Positions 6,570 to 14,804 of a stretch of 17,588 nucleotides of DNA are shown here, one piece after another. Every line of letters begins with the position of its first letter. Within the stretch, counting starts at the first letter, position 1. Source of the DNA: Nitrospiraceae bacterium (GTDB taxonomy: Bacteria; Nitrospirota; UBA9217); assembly GCA_003454665.1 (NCBI GenBank), contig DMKB01000230.1, forward strand, positions 331-17,918, in the 5' to 3' direction. The notes beneath the pieces were generated by a model that worked only from the letters and a program-made list of their open reading frames with translations, was not told where the DNA came from and made no database searches. A program made the translations under genes and the position numbers.

Positions 6570-7214
6570 CTAAAACGCTACGGCCAACAGGATCATATTC
6601 TGCTGGGTCTGCAGCGTGGCATCCACGACGAGCGCGATGTTCGTGTTCTGGATCACCTGGGTCGCCAGGATGCGGTCGGCCATACTGCCGATATTGTCTG
6701 CCATGACCAGTATCGCATCAGCCATCTCGAGGATACGGTCGGCCATGACGCCGATATCCGTGGAAAGCTGGAGCATTGTTGTCATCGAGCTCTGGAGCGT
6801 GGTCAGGAACGTTACGGGCGCCAGGGCCACAACCATTTGTGAAAGTCCCAGTGTGCCCGAACCCAGCGAGGCGTTGATCGTCGCAAGGTTCTGGAGCGAC
6901 ATGAGCATTTCCCCGGTGAGACTGAATGTGCCGGATGCCGAGGCAACCGTATTATACACGCTTACCACATTCTGTTGATAAGCGGAAACCGAACTTGCGA
7001 GCTGGGACAGCCCCGTGCCCATGTTCATTGCCGTCAGCGTCGTTTTGCTCATGGTAGCTACAAGCTCATTACCTTGTGCCACGAGACTGTTCAAATCGGC
7101 GGTAAAGGACCCCGGATCCAGCGCTGCCTGCGCTGGAGAGGCGGTCAACGCCATGATTCCTATCAATGTTCCTAACAGTATCCCCTTTGATTTTGTTAAT
7201 ACATTTCTTACCAT
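6570..7214 (-). CDS. Exported protein with M-A-D heptad repeat, function unknown
   Basis: A 214-residue protein with a clear Sec signal peptide: basic N-terminus, hydrophobic core at 11-27, and cleavage likely after A-Q-A at about 30. The mature part is rich in Ser, Thr, Ala, Leu and Met. At 157-180 the triplet Met-Ala-Asp occurs four times exactly seven residues apart (157, 164, 171, 178), each followed at the second next position by Ile, as M-A-D-x-I. This predicts an amphipathic helix or coiled coil. I recall similar M-A-D-R-I-rich exported proteins in other bacteria, without assigned function. The ATG at 7214 has Shine-Dalgarno AGGAGAG. It stands alone, with long repeat-rich spacers on its upstream side. 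Confidence 0.75.
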   Translation of the reverse strand: MVRNVLTKSKGILLGTLIGIMALTASPAQAALDPGSFTADLNSLVAQGNELVATMSKTTLTAMNMGTGLSQLASSVSAYQQNVVSVYNTVASASGTFSLTGEMLMSLQNLATINASLGSGTLGLSQMVVALAPVTFLTTLQSSMTTMLQLSTDIGVMADRILEMADAILVMADNIGSMADRILATQVIQNTNIALVVDATLQTQQNMILLAVAF

Positions 7215-7242
7215 TCTTCTTTCTCTCCTTTTTTTGATGTGA

Positions 7243-7641
7243 GGATTCCAGGGGTCAAGGAGCCCGGAGGCCTAGGGGCCAAGGGTCCGAGGGGCCTAGG
7301 ATTCAAGTGTCACATCCCTCAAATTCCCGAATCCCTGTATCCTATTTTATTAATCCGCCTTTTCCGCTGTTATCTGCGGCCAATATGTTTTTCATTCGTG
7401 AATATTCGCGTCCATTCGTGGCTAAAAAATCCCCGTTTTATCCATGTCCATCCGTGCTCATCAAAGGATTCCAGGGGCCAAGGGTCCGAGGAGTCCAGGA
7501 TTCAAGTGCCTCTTCACTCAGATCCTTTAACCCTCGAATCTCTGCATCCCATTTTCATTAATCCGCTTTTTCCGCTGTTATCTGCGGCCAATATGTTTTT
7601 CATTCGTGAATATTCGCGCCCATTCGCGGCTAAAAAATTCC
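7243..7641. repeat. Duplicated composite intergenic repeat (two units)
   Basis: Fills the spacer between the crotonase gene and the exported-protein gene. Two units each have a G-rich part (words such as GGGGCCAAGGGTCCGAGG then GGATTCAAGTG) and an 80-bp part. The 80-bp parts, 7351-7430 and 7559-7638, differ at only 3 positions by my comparison. They contain TCTGCGGCCAATATG and CATTCGTGAATATTCGCG. A plus-strand frame open across this region is not credible as protein because it repeats with the DNA and then runs antisense through the crotonase gene. Confidence 0.8.
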
Positions 7642-7642
7642 T

Positions 7643-8377
7643 TCAAAATCTCTCCCACTGGTGCGTGTCGGGATTGAACGCCTCATTCAAGGCCGTCACC
7701 TCCTGCTGCAACCCCACGTCGTACCCCTCGCTCAATCCGAAGTTGATCAGCATCTTGATGGAGCGAAGGGAGCTGAGGCTATTGCCGCCGATCTTGACGG
7801 CAAGGCGCGCCGCTTCCTCGTCGAGGGCGTCCACGGGCACGACCTTGTTCACCAGCCCGATCTCGAGGGCCTCCTTCGCATCCACGGTCCTCGCTGTAAA
7901 GAGCAGCTCCTTTGCCCTGCCGACGCCGACGGTCTTATACAGGCGCTGGGACGATCCAAAGATCGGCGGCAGTCCGTACTGCGCTTCAGGGAAGGAAAAG
8001 ACGGCGTCAGAAGACGCGATCCGAATATCAGCGGCAAGCGCAAGCCCGAGCCCCGGTCCTGTGGTCTCGCCTTTGATCGCGGCGATCACCGGTACCGGCA
8101 GATTTTCGATCTGCTTCAGAAGCCGGTAGCCGGACTCGGCGAAGCGCTTTGCTTCGTCCCGGTCCATCTTCACGAAGGACGCATAGTCGATCCCCGCGGA
8201 AAAATTTTTTCCCATTGCGGTAATGAGAACGACGCGCAGGTCTGTTTCGGGCTTCAGGATATCGTGGACCGTTTCGTTCAGCTTGGCGATGACCTCGCCG
8301 TCCAGGTAGTTGTTCGGCCCGTTGTCTATCGTTACGGTGCTCAGACAATCCTTGCATACATTGGTTACTTCCGACAT
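7643..8377 (-). CDS. Enoyl-CoA hydratase/isomerase (crotonase) family protein
   Basis: A 244-residue crotonase-fold protein of near-normal length. The CoA/oxyanion segment is F-S-A-G-I-D-Y (59-65). The second segment is I-K-G-E-T-T-G-P-G-L-G-L-A-L-A-A-D-I (101-118), then F-P-E-A-Q-Y-G-L (129-136), then S-S-Q-R-L and A-R-T-V-D-A-K-E-A. Against rat mitochondrial hydratase numbering (from memory), the second catalytic Glu (164) is kept as E131, but Glu144 is Gly111 and the residue at Gly141 is Pro108. Loss of Glu144 is typical of isomerase-type and other non-hydratase members, so hydratase activity is doubtful. The start at 8377 was chosen for its Shine-Dalgarno (GGGAGG, 5-6 nt away); a TTG at 8395 is less likely. 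The gene stands alone between repeat spacers. Confidence 0.85.
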   Translation of the reverse strand: MSEVTNVCKDCLSTVTIDNGPNNYLDGEVIAKLNETVHDILKPETDLRVVLITAMGKNFSAGIDYASFVKMDRDEAKRFAESGYRLLKQIENLPVPVIAAIKGETTGPGLGLALAADIRIASSDAVFSFPEAQYGLPPIFGSSQRLYKTVGVGRAKELLFTARTVDAKEALEIGLVNKVVPVDALDEEAARLAVKIGGNSLSSLRSIKMLINFGLSEGYDVGLQQEVTALNEAFNPDTHQWERF

Positions 8378-8395
8378 GACAACCTCCCTTTTCAA

Positions 8396-8490
8396 GTTCG
8401 GAATTCGGAATGCGGAGTCCGGAATGAAAAGAGTCCAACCGGATCACATCGCTTCCTACTCCGCACTCGCCACTCCGCAATCCGCACTGC
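8396..8490. repeat. Inverted-arm intergenic repeat element
   Basis: Left arm words (TTCGGAATTCGGAATGCGG) and right arm words (CACTCCGCAATCCGCACTGC) face each other. The best pair, GGAATGCGGAGT (8407-8418) and ACTCCGCAATCC (8472-8483), is complementary at 11 of 12 positions. The whole spacer between the RND and crotonase genes could fold as a long imperfect hairpin. It may act as a terminator-like structure for the RND gene. Confidence 0.6.
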
Positions 8491-8492
8491 TA

Positions 8493-11400
8493 TTACGTCT
8501 GCGGCCAATGCTTCCGCTCCACCACATAGTAGAACACCGGGATCACCACGAGGGTGAGGGCCGTAGACGCCACGAGCCCGAAGATGAGGGCCAGCGCCAG
8601 GCCCGACCATACCGGGTCGGGCACGATCACGGCGGCGCCGAGTGATGCCGCGGCCGCGACGAGTACGATGGGCCGGAGCCGGATCGCCCCTGCCTCGATA
8701 AGGGCCTGCACCAGCGGCATGCCCTCCTGTTTCCGGTCGAGGATGAACTCGAGGAGCACAATGGAGTTCCGCACCACGATGCCCGCCAGGGCGATCACGC
8801 CGATCATGGAGGTCGCGCTGAAGTACACGCCGGTCAACGCGAACCCGGGCATAATGCCGATCATGGAGAGCGGTATGGACGCCATGATAACGACGGGTAT
8901 TGTGAAGGAGCGGAACCTTCCGACGAGAAGGAGGTAGATCGCGATGAGCGCCACCCCCATTGCCGCACCGAGGTCGCGGAACACGTCGAGGGTCAGCTTC
9001 ATCTCGCCGTCCCACTTGATCTTGTATCCCCCGGGAAGCGGGTTCTTCCAGAGATGTTTTACCATGTCGATGACCGCGTAGACCTGGCTCCGCGCTCCCA
9101 TCTCCCCGAACACATACGTCACGGGATCGAGGTTCTTGTGATGGATGGATTTGTCGACCTCCGACGGGACCAGCGTGATGAGCGAGGCCAGGGAAACCTG
9201 GTTCCCCTGCCTGCCCGTGAGATAGACCTTCTCCAGGTCCGACAGCCCGCTCCGGTCTCTCCGCGGAAGGCGGAGGACGATCTCGATGGGGTTCTTTGCC
9301 TCGGGCCGGTGCAGGGTCGAGACGGCCATGCCTGAAACGGACATGCGGAGGGTCTTGACGATCTGGTCCGTGGAGATGCCGGCCAGGGCGGCCTTTTCCT
9401 TGTCCACCATGAGGCGGTACTTCTCCTGCTTCTCCTTGACGCTGTCGTCGATGTCGACGACCGCGTCCGTCTCCGCGAAGAGTTTCCTGACGGTCCCGGC
9501 TATCTCGCGCTGCGTGCCGTAGTCAGGGCCGTAGATCTCGGCCACGACGGTGGAGCGCACCGGCGGTCCCGGCGGGTCCTCGACGATCTTGATGTTCGCG
9601 CCGTATGCCTTTCCGAGCTTCTCGATATCAGGCCGTATGTTCAGTACCAGCTTCTCGCTCGAGCGGGACCGTTCTTCCTTGTCCTCGAGGTTCACACGAA
9701 TGTCGGCGAAGTGGCTCGCCTCGCGGAACGACCCGCCGCGCAAGAGGCCGTTAAAGTCCATGACCGATCCCGTGCCGACAAACGTCTCGTAGTCCTTCAC
9801 CTCGTGAATACCCTTGAGGTAATCCCCTACGGCCCGCGCCACGCGGTCCGTCTTCTCGAGCACCGTGCCCACGGGCATGTCGATGGTGACAAGAAACGTG
9901 TTCTTGTTCGCCTTGGGCAGCATGCGGAATTTCACCCACTGCACAGCCGGGAAGAGCATGGTAACGAGGAACACACCGATGATGACAGTCCAGAAAATCC
10001 GTCTCTTCGCCGGGTTCGTCAGAAGCGGCTCAACGGTCTTCCGGTATACCTGGTACAGCTTCGTCTCCTGGAGGGGCTGCGGCCGATCCCCGTGGTGCTC
10101 CGTCTTCATCAGACGGTAGCTCGCCCAAGGCGTGACGATGAAGGCCACGAGGAGCGACGTGATCATGGCTATGGGCACGTTAAAGGGAATCGGCGCCATG
10201 TAGGGGCCCATCATCCCCGTGACAAAGGCCATGGGAATGAAGGCAAGCACGACGGTGAGCGTGGCGAGGATTGTCGGCATGCCGATCTCGTTCACCGCGA
10301 AGATCGCCCCCTGGAGCCGCGAGTGCTGCTGGAGCTTGTAATGGCGGTGGATGTTCTCCACCACCACGATGGCGTCGTCCACGAGCAGGCCGAGAGATAA
10401 AATAAGGGCGAACAGCGTGATCCGGTTGATGGTCTGTCCGGCGATCATGCCGACGGCGAGTGTGATGGAGAGCGTCAGCGGTATGGCGAGGGCCACGATG
10501 GCCGCCTCGCGCCAGCCCAGGGTAAAGTACAGCAGCGCTATGACGATAATGATCGAGAGCACGAGGTGGTACACGAGTTCGTTCACCGCGTCATTCGCCT
10601 TCTTCCCATCGTTTCGCGTGATGGTCACATCAATTCCCGGCGGGATAAGGTCTTTTTTCAATTCATCGAGGCGGGAAAGGATATTGTCCGATATGGTGAC
10701 GGCATTCAGCTTCTGTCGCTTGGCAAGGGCCACGGTGACAGCGGGACGTTCTACTGACGCTGCTTCGCCTGCATGGGCGCTCCCGAAACCGATGCGCGTG
10801 TATTTCGTCGTCTCTTCAGCACCGTCCTGCACGTCGGCCACATCGCGCAAATACACGGGACGGCCCTTCGATACCCCGACGACGACGTCGCGCACGTCTT
10901 TGACGCTTTCGAAGAACCCGCCTGTTTCGAGGGTGACCTTCTTCGTTCCGGTCTCGATGTCGCCGGCCGGAAGGCTCGTGTTCGACACGGTGATGGCCTG
11001 TACGATCTGGAGGGGCGACAACCCGTACCCGGCGATGCGGAGCGGATCAATGGTCACGCGTACCTGCCGTTTTCTGCCGCCGATGACGGCAGTAGTGCCC
11101 ACGCCCGGCACACGCCGCAGTTCGTCGAGCACGTGGTCGGCAACGAGTCGAAGCTGGGCGTCATCATAATTCGATCCCGCTGAAGGCGACAGCGTGATGG
11201 CCACGATCGGGACGTCGTCAACGTCAATCGGCTTTACGAGGGGCTGCGACGCGCCGGAAGGCGCAATGTCCATATTCGACATCAGCTTGTCGAAGAGCTT
11301 CTGAAAGGACTCTGATTTTTCCTCCCCTACGTAGAACTTGACGGTCACGACGGACAGGGAATTCATCGAAACGGAGTAGACGTCTTCCACGCCGGGGATC

Positions 11401-11633
11401 TCCCACAGCTTGGCCTCCAGGGGCTTGCTGACGAGCTCCTCCACCTCCTTGGCGCCCGATCCCGGCATCTGTACGAACACATTCGCAGCCGGTACCACGA
11501 TCTGCGGGTTTTCTTCCCGCGGGGTGATCACCAGGGCGAAGAAGCCGAGAATCGCCGTGGCCGCCATGATCAGCACGGTGAGCTGGGAGTTGATGAAGTA
11601 TTGCGTTATTTTGCCGCTAATGTTGAGTTTCAT
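8493..11633 (-). CDS. RND-family efflux permease (HAE1-like inner-membrane pump)
   Basis: A 1046-residue proton-driven RND transporter, full length for the family. It has an N-terminal membrane helix after K-I-T-Q-Y-F, a large periplasmic domain, helices 2-6 with the proton-relay Asp pair in G-L-L-V-D-D-A-I-V-V-V-E-N-I (D419, D420), a second periplasmic domain, and a C-terminal helix bundle with G-I-V-V-R-N-S-I-V-L-L-E-F. The last motif has Arg where AcrB has its relay Lys, as in several HAE1 subgroups. It would export hydrophobic or amphiphilic compounds through the adjacent fusion protein and outer-membrane factor; the substrate is not predictable. The ATG at 11633 gives the conserved N-terminus but has a weak Shine-Dalgarno. 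The 105 bp between it and the fusion-protein stop stay open in the same frame. It is the last gene of the efflux operon. Confidence 0.92.
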   Translation of the reverse strand: MKLNISGKITQYFINSQLTVLIMAATAILGFFALVITPREENPQIVVPAANVFVQMPGSGAKEVEELVSKPLEAKLWEIPGVEDVYSVSMNSLSVVTVKFYVGEEKSESFQKLFDKLMSNMDIAPSGASQPLVKPIDVDDVPIVAITLSPSAGSNYDDAQLRLVADHVLDELRRVPGVGTTAVIGGRKRQVRVTIDPLRIAGYGLSPLQIVQAITVSNTSLPAGDIETGTKKVTLETGGFFESVKDVRDVVVGVSKGRPVYLRDVADVQDGAEETTKYTRIGFGSAHAGEAASVERPAVTVALAKRQKLNAVTISDNILSRLDELKKDLIPPGIDVTITRNDGKKANDAVNELVYHLVLSIIIVIALLYFTLGWREAAIVALAIPLTLSITLAVGMIAGQTINRITLFALILSLGLLVDDAIVVVENIHRHYKLQQHSRLQGAIFAVNEIGMPTILATLTVVLAFIPMAFVTGMMGPYMAPIPFNVPIAMITSLLVAFIVTPWASYRLMKTEHHGDRPQPLQETKLYQVYRKTVEPLLTNPAKRRIFWTVIIGVFLVTMLFPAVQWVKFRMLPKANKNTFLVTIDMPVGTVLEKTDRVARAVGDYLKGIHEVKDYETFVGTGSVMDFNGLLRGGSFREASHFADIRVNLEDKEERSRSSEKLVLNIRPDIEKLGKAYGANIKIVEDPPGPPVRSTVVAEIYGPDYGTQREIAGTVRKLFAETDAVVDIDDSVKEKQEKYRLMVDKEKAALAGISTDQIVKTLRMSVSGMAVSTLHRPEAKNPIEIVLRLPRRDRSGLSDLEKVYLTGRQGNQVSLASLITLVPSEVDKSIHHKNLDPVTYVFGEMGARSQVYAVIDMVKHLWKNPLPGGYKIKWDGEMKLTLDVFRDLGAAMGVALIAIYLLLVGRFRSFTIPVVIMASIPLSMIGIMPGFALTGVYFSATSMIGVIALAGIVVRNSIVLLEFILDRKQEGMPLVQALIEAGAIRLRPIVLVAAAASLGAAVIVPDPVWSGLALALIFGLVASTALTLVVIPVFYYVVERKHWPQT

Positions 11634-11738
11634 AATATTTTCTCGGTTACGGTAACGGTCACGATGCCCGTTTCGTTTTTTCGGATACGTGATTCGTCTT
11701 GAAACGTCACCTCTTGCCGCTTTTCGATACGGGCGTCG

Positions 11739-12863
11739 CTACCGTGAGACGTGGCCCCCTTCTCCATTCTCTGCTAGGACCACCTTCCTGCCCTCGATCC
11801 TGCCTTCATACCCGCCGGAAATCACCTGATCGCCCGTCTTGAGCCCGGTAAACACCTCCGTGCCTTCTCCATGTTCTTCGCCGAGTTGGACGATCTGGAA
11901 CACCGCCCTGCCCTCGGGAGAAACGATATACACGCCCGAGAGACCGGCCATTGCAACGATTGCGGACCGGGGAACCAGGATCACCTCGCGCTCGCCTGTC
12001 GTAAAATAGGCCCTGCCGTACATGCCGGTGATCAGCCCCTTCACCGAGGGGATGTTGATCTTGACGAGAAACGAATGGGTCCTGACATCGGAAGCCGGAA
12101 CTACCTGGGACACGGTGCCGGTGAATGATTTCCCGGGCAGCGCGTCGATCTCCACCCGTACCGGCTTTCCTGGCTGCACATACATGATGTCCTGCTCTTT
12201 CACCAGCACTTCAAGTCTGAGATTCCGGTTATCCTCGATTTTGATAAGCGGCTGGCCCGGATTCGCCATCTCTCCCCGGTTGATCCGCTTCTCGACGATC
12301 TGGCCGGAAATAGGCGCAACGATGGATGTATAGCTCTTCATGGCCTTTGCCGCCCGCAGACCTGCCTCTGCAGTCTTTATCCCGAGCGTTGCCTGGTCCA
12401 TCTCCATATGCGTGGCCGCCTTGTCGTCATAGAGGCTCTTGATCCGGTCATAATGCAGTTTCGCGTTGTTATACGCGGCCTGGGCCTGATGGACCTGGGC
12501 ATTGATCTCGCCGCTGTCGATCTTCAGAAGCAGGCTGCCCGCTTTTACGTAATCTCCTTCGTTCACCCCCAGATATTCCACGGTCCCCATGATCTTGCTG
12601 GAAAGCATGGATATATTCTTGGAACTCAACGCCCCGGCAGCGGAGACGACAGAGTCGATCGTGCGGGATGCGACCGTCACCGCGGAAACCGTGATCGGGG
12701 GCTCCTGTTTCAGATGGTTCGCGTAACCCTCGTCGTTCCGCGCGAACAGAACAACGATAACGACAAGAACCACGACGGCCAGCGACGAAAAGAGATACAG
12801 TTTTTTCCGTTCCATGGTTTTAACCTCTTCCGTTATCTTTTTTATGGTCTCTTTGATTTCCAT
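11739..12863 (-). CDS. RND efflux membrane fusion protein (periplasmic adaptor)
   Basis: A 374-residue HlyD/AcrA-type adaptor. One membrane anchor helix lies at about 22-40. It is followed by the first half of the lipoyl domain (S-S-K-I-M-G-T-V-E-Y-L-G-V-N-E-G-D-Y-V), an alpha-helical hairpin (about 105-160, A-Q-A-A-Y-N-N-A-K-L), the second lipoyl half (I-V-A-P-I-S-G-Q-I), a beta-barrel domain (G-K-P-V-R-V-E-I-D-A-L-P-G-K-S-F-T-G-T-V) and the membrane-proximal domain. It joins the RND pump to the TolC-like channel. The start at 12863 was chosen for its AGGGGGA Shine-Dalgarno; a longer in-frame start at 12902 lies in repeat DNA. The stop codon is TAG. Confidence 0.9.
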   Translation of the reverse strand: MEIKETIKKITEEVKTMERKKLYLFSSLAVVVLVVIVVLFARNDEGYANHLKQEPPITVSAVTVASRTIDSVVSAAGALSSKNISMLSSKIMGTVEYLGVNEGDYVKAGSLLLKIDSGEINAQVHQAQAAYNNAKLHYDRIKSLYDDKAATHMEMDQATLGIKTAEAGLRAAKAMKSYTSIVAPISGQIVEKRINRGEMANPGQPLIKIEDNRNLRLEVLVKEQDIMYVQPGKPVRVEIDALPGKSFTGTVSQVVPASDVRTHSFLVKINIPSVKGLITGMYGRAYFTTGEREVILVPRSAIVAMAGLSGVYIVSPEGRAVFQIVQLGEEHGEGTEVFTGLKTGDQVISGGYEGRIEGRKVVLAENGEGGHVSR

Positions 12864-12879
12864 GTTCTTTCCCCCTCTG

Positions 12880-13044
12880 GTGAAACAAATCCCAAATCGC
12901 AAACTTCAAATATCAAACAAGTTCCAAAAAACAGTTCCCAAAGCATTGGTATTGCGAGTCTTGGTGCATGAAGCTTGTTCATCACTTGGTGCTTGGCCTT
13001 TGTGATTTATTTGTCATTTGGAACTTGAAATTTGATGCTTGTTC
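12880..13044. repeat. Inverted-arm word-repeat spacer between outer-membrane factor and fusion-protein genes
   Basis: The left side carries words such as CAAATCCCAAATCGC and ATCAAACAAGTTCC (12912-12925). The right side carries the inverted form GGAACTTGAAATTTGATGC (13020-13038). The centre repeats CTTGGTGCATGAAGCTTG and CACTTGGTGCTTGG. The arms could fold as a long imperfect hairpin inside the operon transcript. No gene is seen. Confidence 0.55.
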
Positions 13045-14397
13045 TTATAATGTTCCAACCGCCAGCTTCAACTCTCCGTAGGCAATGTTGTTATCGTACA
13101 AAGTCTGGAGGGCGTTCGTTCTTGAACGAATGAGCGCGTTCTCCGCGCCGAGCACGTCAACAAAGGTCGTCATGCCGACGCCGTACCGCTTCTGGACGAT
13201 CCTGAGGCCTTCTTCCGCTTCCTGGACCGACGATGCCGTCACCGCTATCCTGTCCAGGGAAGACTTCAAGGTATAATAGGCCTGCCTGACCTGAAGTTGC
13301 ACCGCCGACTGTGTCTGCTCCTCCAGCCGTCTCATCCTGTCGGACGAGGCAATGGCCTCCCTGACCCGGGATTTGGTGACCAGCCCGTCAAAGAGGTTCC
13401 ACTGGAACACGGCCATCACTGCCCAACTCTTCGCATCATCCCCGGCAAGGTCCGTACTGTTCCAGTCGGCCTGTCCCATCAGGTTTAAGGTCGGCAGGTA
13501 TTCCGTCCGCGCCTGGCTTACGCCGGTGTCAGCGTTTTTCCGGTTGAGGTTCATCGAGATGAGATCAGGACGCCGGGTAAGGGATTCCTGGAGCAGGCTA
13601 TCCAGGCTGGTGTCGAAGTGCCGCGCCTCCAGCATGCCGTCGATCTCGTAGGTGGTGGATTGAGGAACTCCCATGGCGAAATTCAGGGCCGCCTTCGCCA
13701 TCTCCACGTTATTCTCTGATCGGGCAAGCATTTCCTTTACCTCTGCGTACTGCACCTTGGCCCTCAGGAGGTCGGACTGCAGCACCGCGCCGGCCTTGTA
13801 CCGGGCGCGGGCCAGCTTCATGCTCGCCTCGCTCGTCGTAAGGGACTGGTGCGCAACGGTCCGGTGCTTCTCGGCCAGCAGCAGGCCGTAGTATGCCTTG
13901 ATCACATCAAAGACCGTCTCCTGCCGTGTTCGCTCCCTCCGCTGGATCGTGGCTTCGCGGTTCAGCTTGGCCTGCCGCACACCCAGATATGCCTTGCCGC
14001 CGTTGAAGACGGGCTGCATCACCGAGAGCCGCGTATTGTAGTTCGAAGTCGTTTTCGGGTCGTTTATGAGCGCCGGATCAAAGTCAGGGGTGGACACTCT
14101 CTCCTGGTTCAGCTTGATGCCGAAGACCATGAGGGGATTGTTCGTTTTGCTGTAAGTCTCCGACAGGTTCACCTTGGGAAGAAATCCCGATGAACTCATC
14201 TGGACGCCCGCCTGTGCCGCCTGAATCTGGGCGTCTGCTGCCTTGAGTCCCGGGTTGCTCGCAAGGGCCGTTTCGACGGCCTTCTCGAGGGTCAGCGTCC
14301 CGGCGGCATGGCCGGAAAGCGAGACCAGGGGCAGGAGGAGAGAAACCAGCGCACTGGTGAATACCTTGTATGCCATGTTCCGGTGACCTTCTTTCAT
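13045..14397 (-). CDS. TolC-like outer-membrane efflux protein
   Basis: A 450-residue outer-membrane factor of the TolC/OprM family. It has a signal peptide (M-K-E-G-H-R then a hydrophobic core ending G-H-A-A-G at about 33). The mature protein starts with L-T-L-E-K-A-V-E-T-A-L-A-S-N-P-G-L, the typical first helix. Two internally similar halves follow, with N-G-G-K-A-Y, A-R-A-R-Y-K-A-G-A-V-L-Q-S-D-L and the mirrored V-Q-K-R-Y-G-V-G-M-T-T-F-V-D-V-L motifs. It forms the outer-membrane channel of the efflux system. The start at 14397 was chosen because GAGGG lies 8 nt before it and the rhodanese stop is only 2 nt upstream; an ATG at 14376 also has a weak Shine-Dalgarno. It probably shares a transcript with the rhodanese gene. 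Confidence 0.9.
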   Translation of the reverse strand: MKEGHRNMAYKVFTSALVSLLLPLVSLSGHAAGTLTLEKAVETALASNPGLKAADAQIQAAQAGVQMSSSGFLPKVNLSETYSKTNNPLMVFGIKLNQERVSTPDFDPALINDPKTTSNYNTRLSVMQPVFNGGKAYLGVRQAKLNREATIQRRERTRQETVFDVIKAYYGLLLAEKHRTVAHQSLTTSEASMKLARARYKAGAVLQSDLLRAKVQYAEVKEMLARSENNVEMAKAALNFAMGVPQSTTYEIDGMLEARHFDTSLDSLLQESLTRRPDLISMNLNRKNADTGVSQARTEYLPTLNLMGQADWNSTDLAGDDAKSWAVMAVFQWNLFDGLVTKSRVREAIASSDRMRRLEEQTQSAVQLQVRQAYYTLKSSLDRIAVTASSVQEAEEGLRIVQKRYGVGMTTFVDVLGAENALIRSRTNALQTLYDNNIAYGELKLAVGTL

Positions 14398-14399
14398 CG

Positions 14400-14735
14400 C
14401 TATGCCCTCGCTGCGGAAATAGTTTGAGACCTGTTCCAAAGCGCAATCCCGCCGTCCAGATTTTTCACCCGATAGCCCATCCGCGCCAGGTACACACAGG
14501 CGAAGGCGCTCCGGTTGCCGATCTTGCAATACACGACGATCTCCCTGTCCTTCGGCAGCTCACTCACGCGGTGCGCGAGTTCCTGCACCGGAATAAGGTA
14601 CGAGCCGTCGAGGGCCTGGGCAGCGTTCTCAAGGGGCGTACGAACATCGAGGAGCAGGAAGTCGTCGTGAGAATCAAATTTCATTCTCAGCTCCTCGGGA
14701 GTAATGTTATCTAAGCCGTAGGTAGTATAAAACAT
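14400..14735 (-). CDS. Single-domain rhodanese-like protein
   Basis: A 111-residue single rhodanese domain. It has I-T-P-E-E-L, L-L-L-D-V-R-T-P-L-E (27-36), and the active-site loop V-V-Y-C-K-I-G-N-R-S-A with catalytic C70, then G-Y-R-V-K-N-L-D-G-G-I-A-L-W. Such proteins carry sulfane sulfur as a cysteine persulfide. No signal peptide is visible, so it is probably cytoplasmic. The ATG at 14735 has Shine-Dalgarno AGGTG about 6 nt away; a GTG three codons upstream overlaps that Shine-Dalgarno and is less likely. It is the first gene of the efflux operon and ends 2 nt before the outer-membrane factor start, so its expression is tied to efflux. The functional link is unknown. Confidence 0.88.
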   Translation of the reverse strand: MFYTTYGLDNITPEELRMKFDSHDDFLLLDVRTPLENAAQALDGSYLIPVQELAHRVSELPKDREIVVYCKIGNRSAFACVYLARMGYRVKNLDGGIALWNRSQTISAARA

Positions 14736-14804
14736 ATCATTCACCTGCTCTGATCACTTTCCTGTCTGCATGACTCATAATAAATCCATGATTCTAAGAA
14801 GCTC

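Noticed and set aside
7239..8129. Long plus-strand open frame of 296 codons
   Set aside because: The first half translates the duplicated intergenic repeat and the second half is antisense to the crotonase gene, which has clear family motifs and a Shine-Dalgarno.
9711..11183. Several plus-strand frames of 130-270 codons opposite the RND gene
   Set aside because: High-GC antisense shadows. Their Arg/His/Asp-rich translations have no domain motifs, while the minus strand encodes a full-length RND pump.
14398..14529. Upstream extension of the outer-membrane factor gene to 14529
   Set aside because: It overlaps the rhodanese C-terminus and would place the signal peptide internally.
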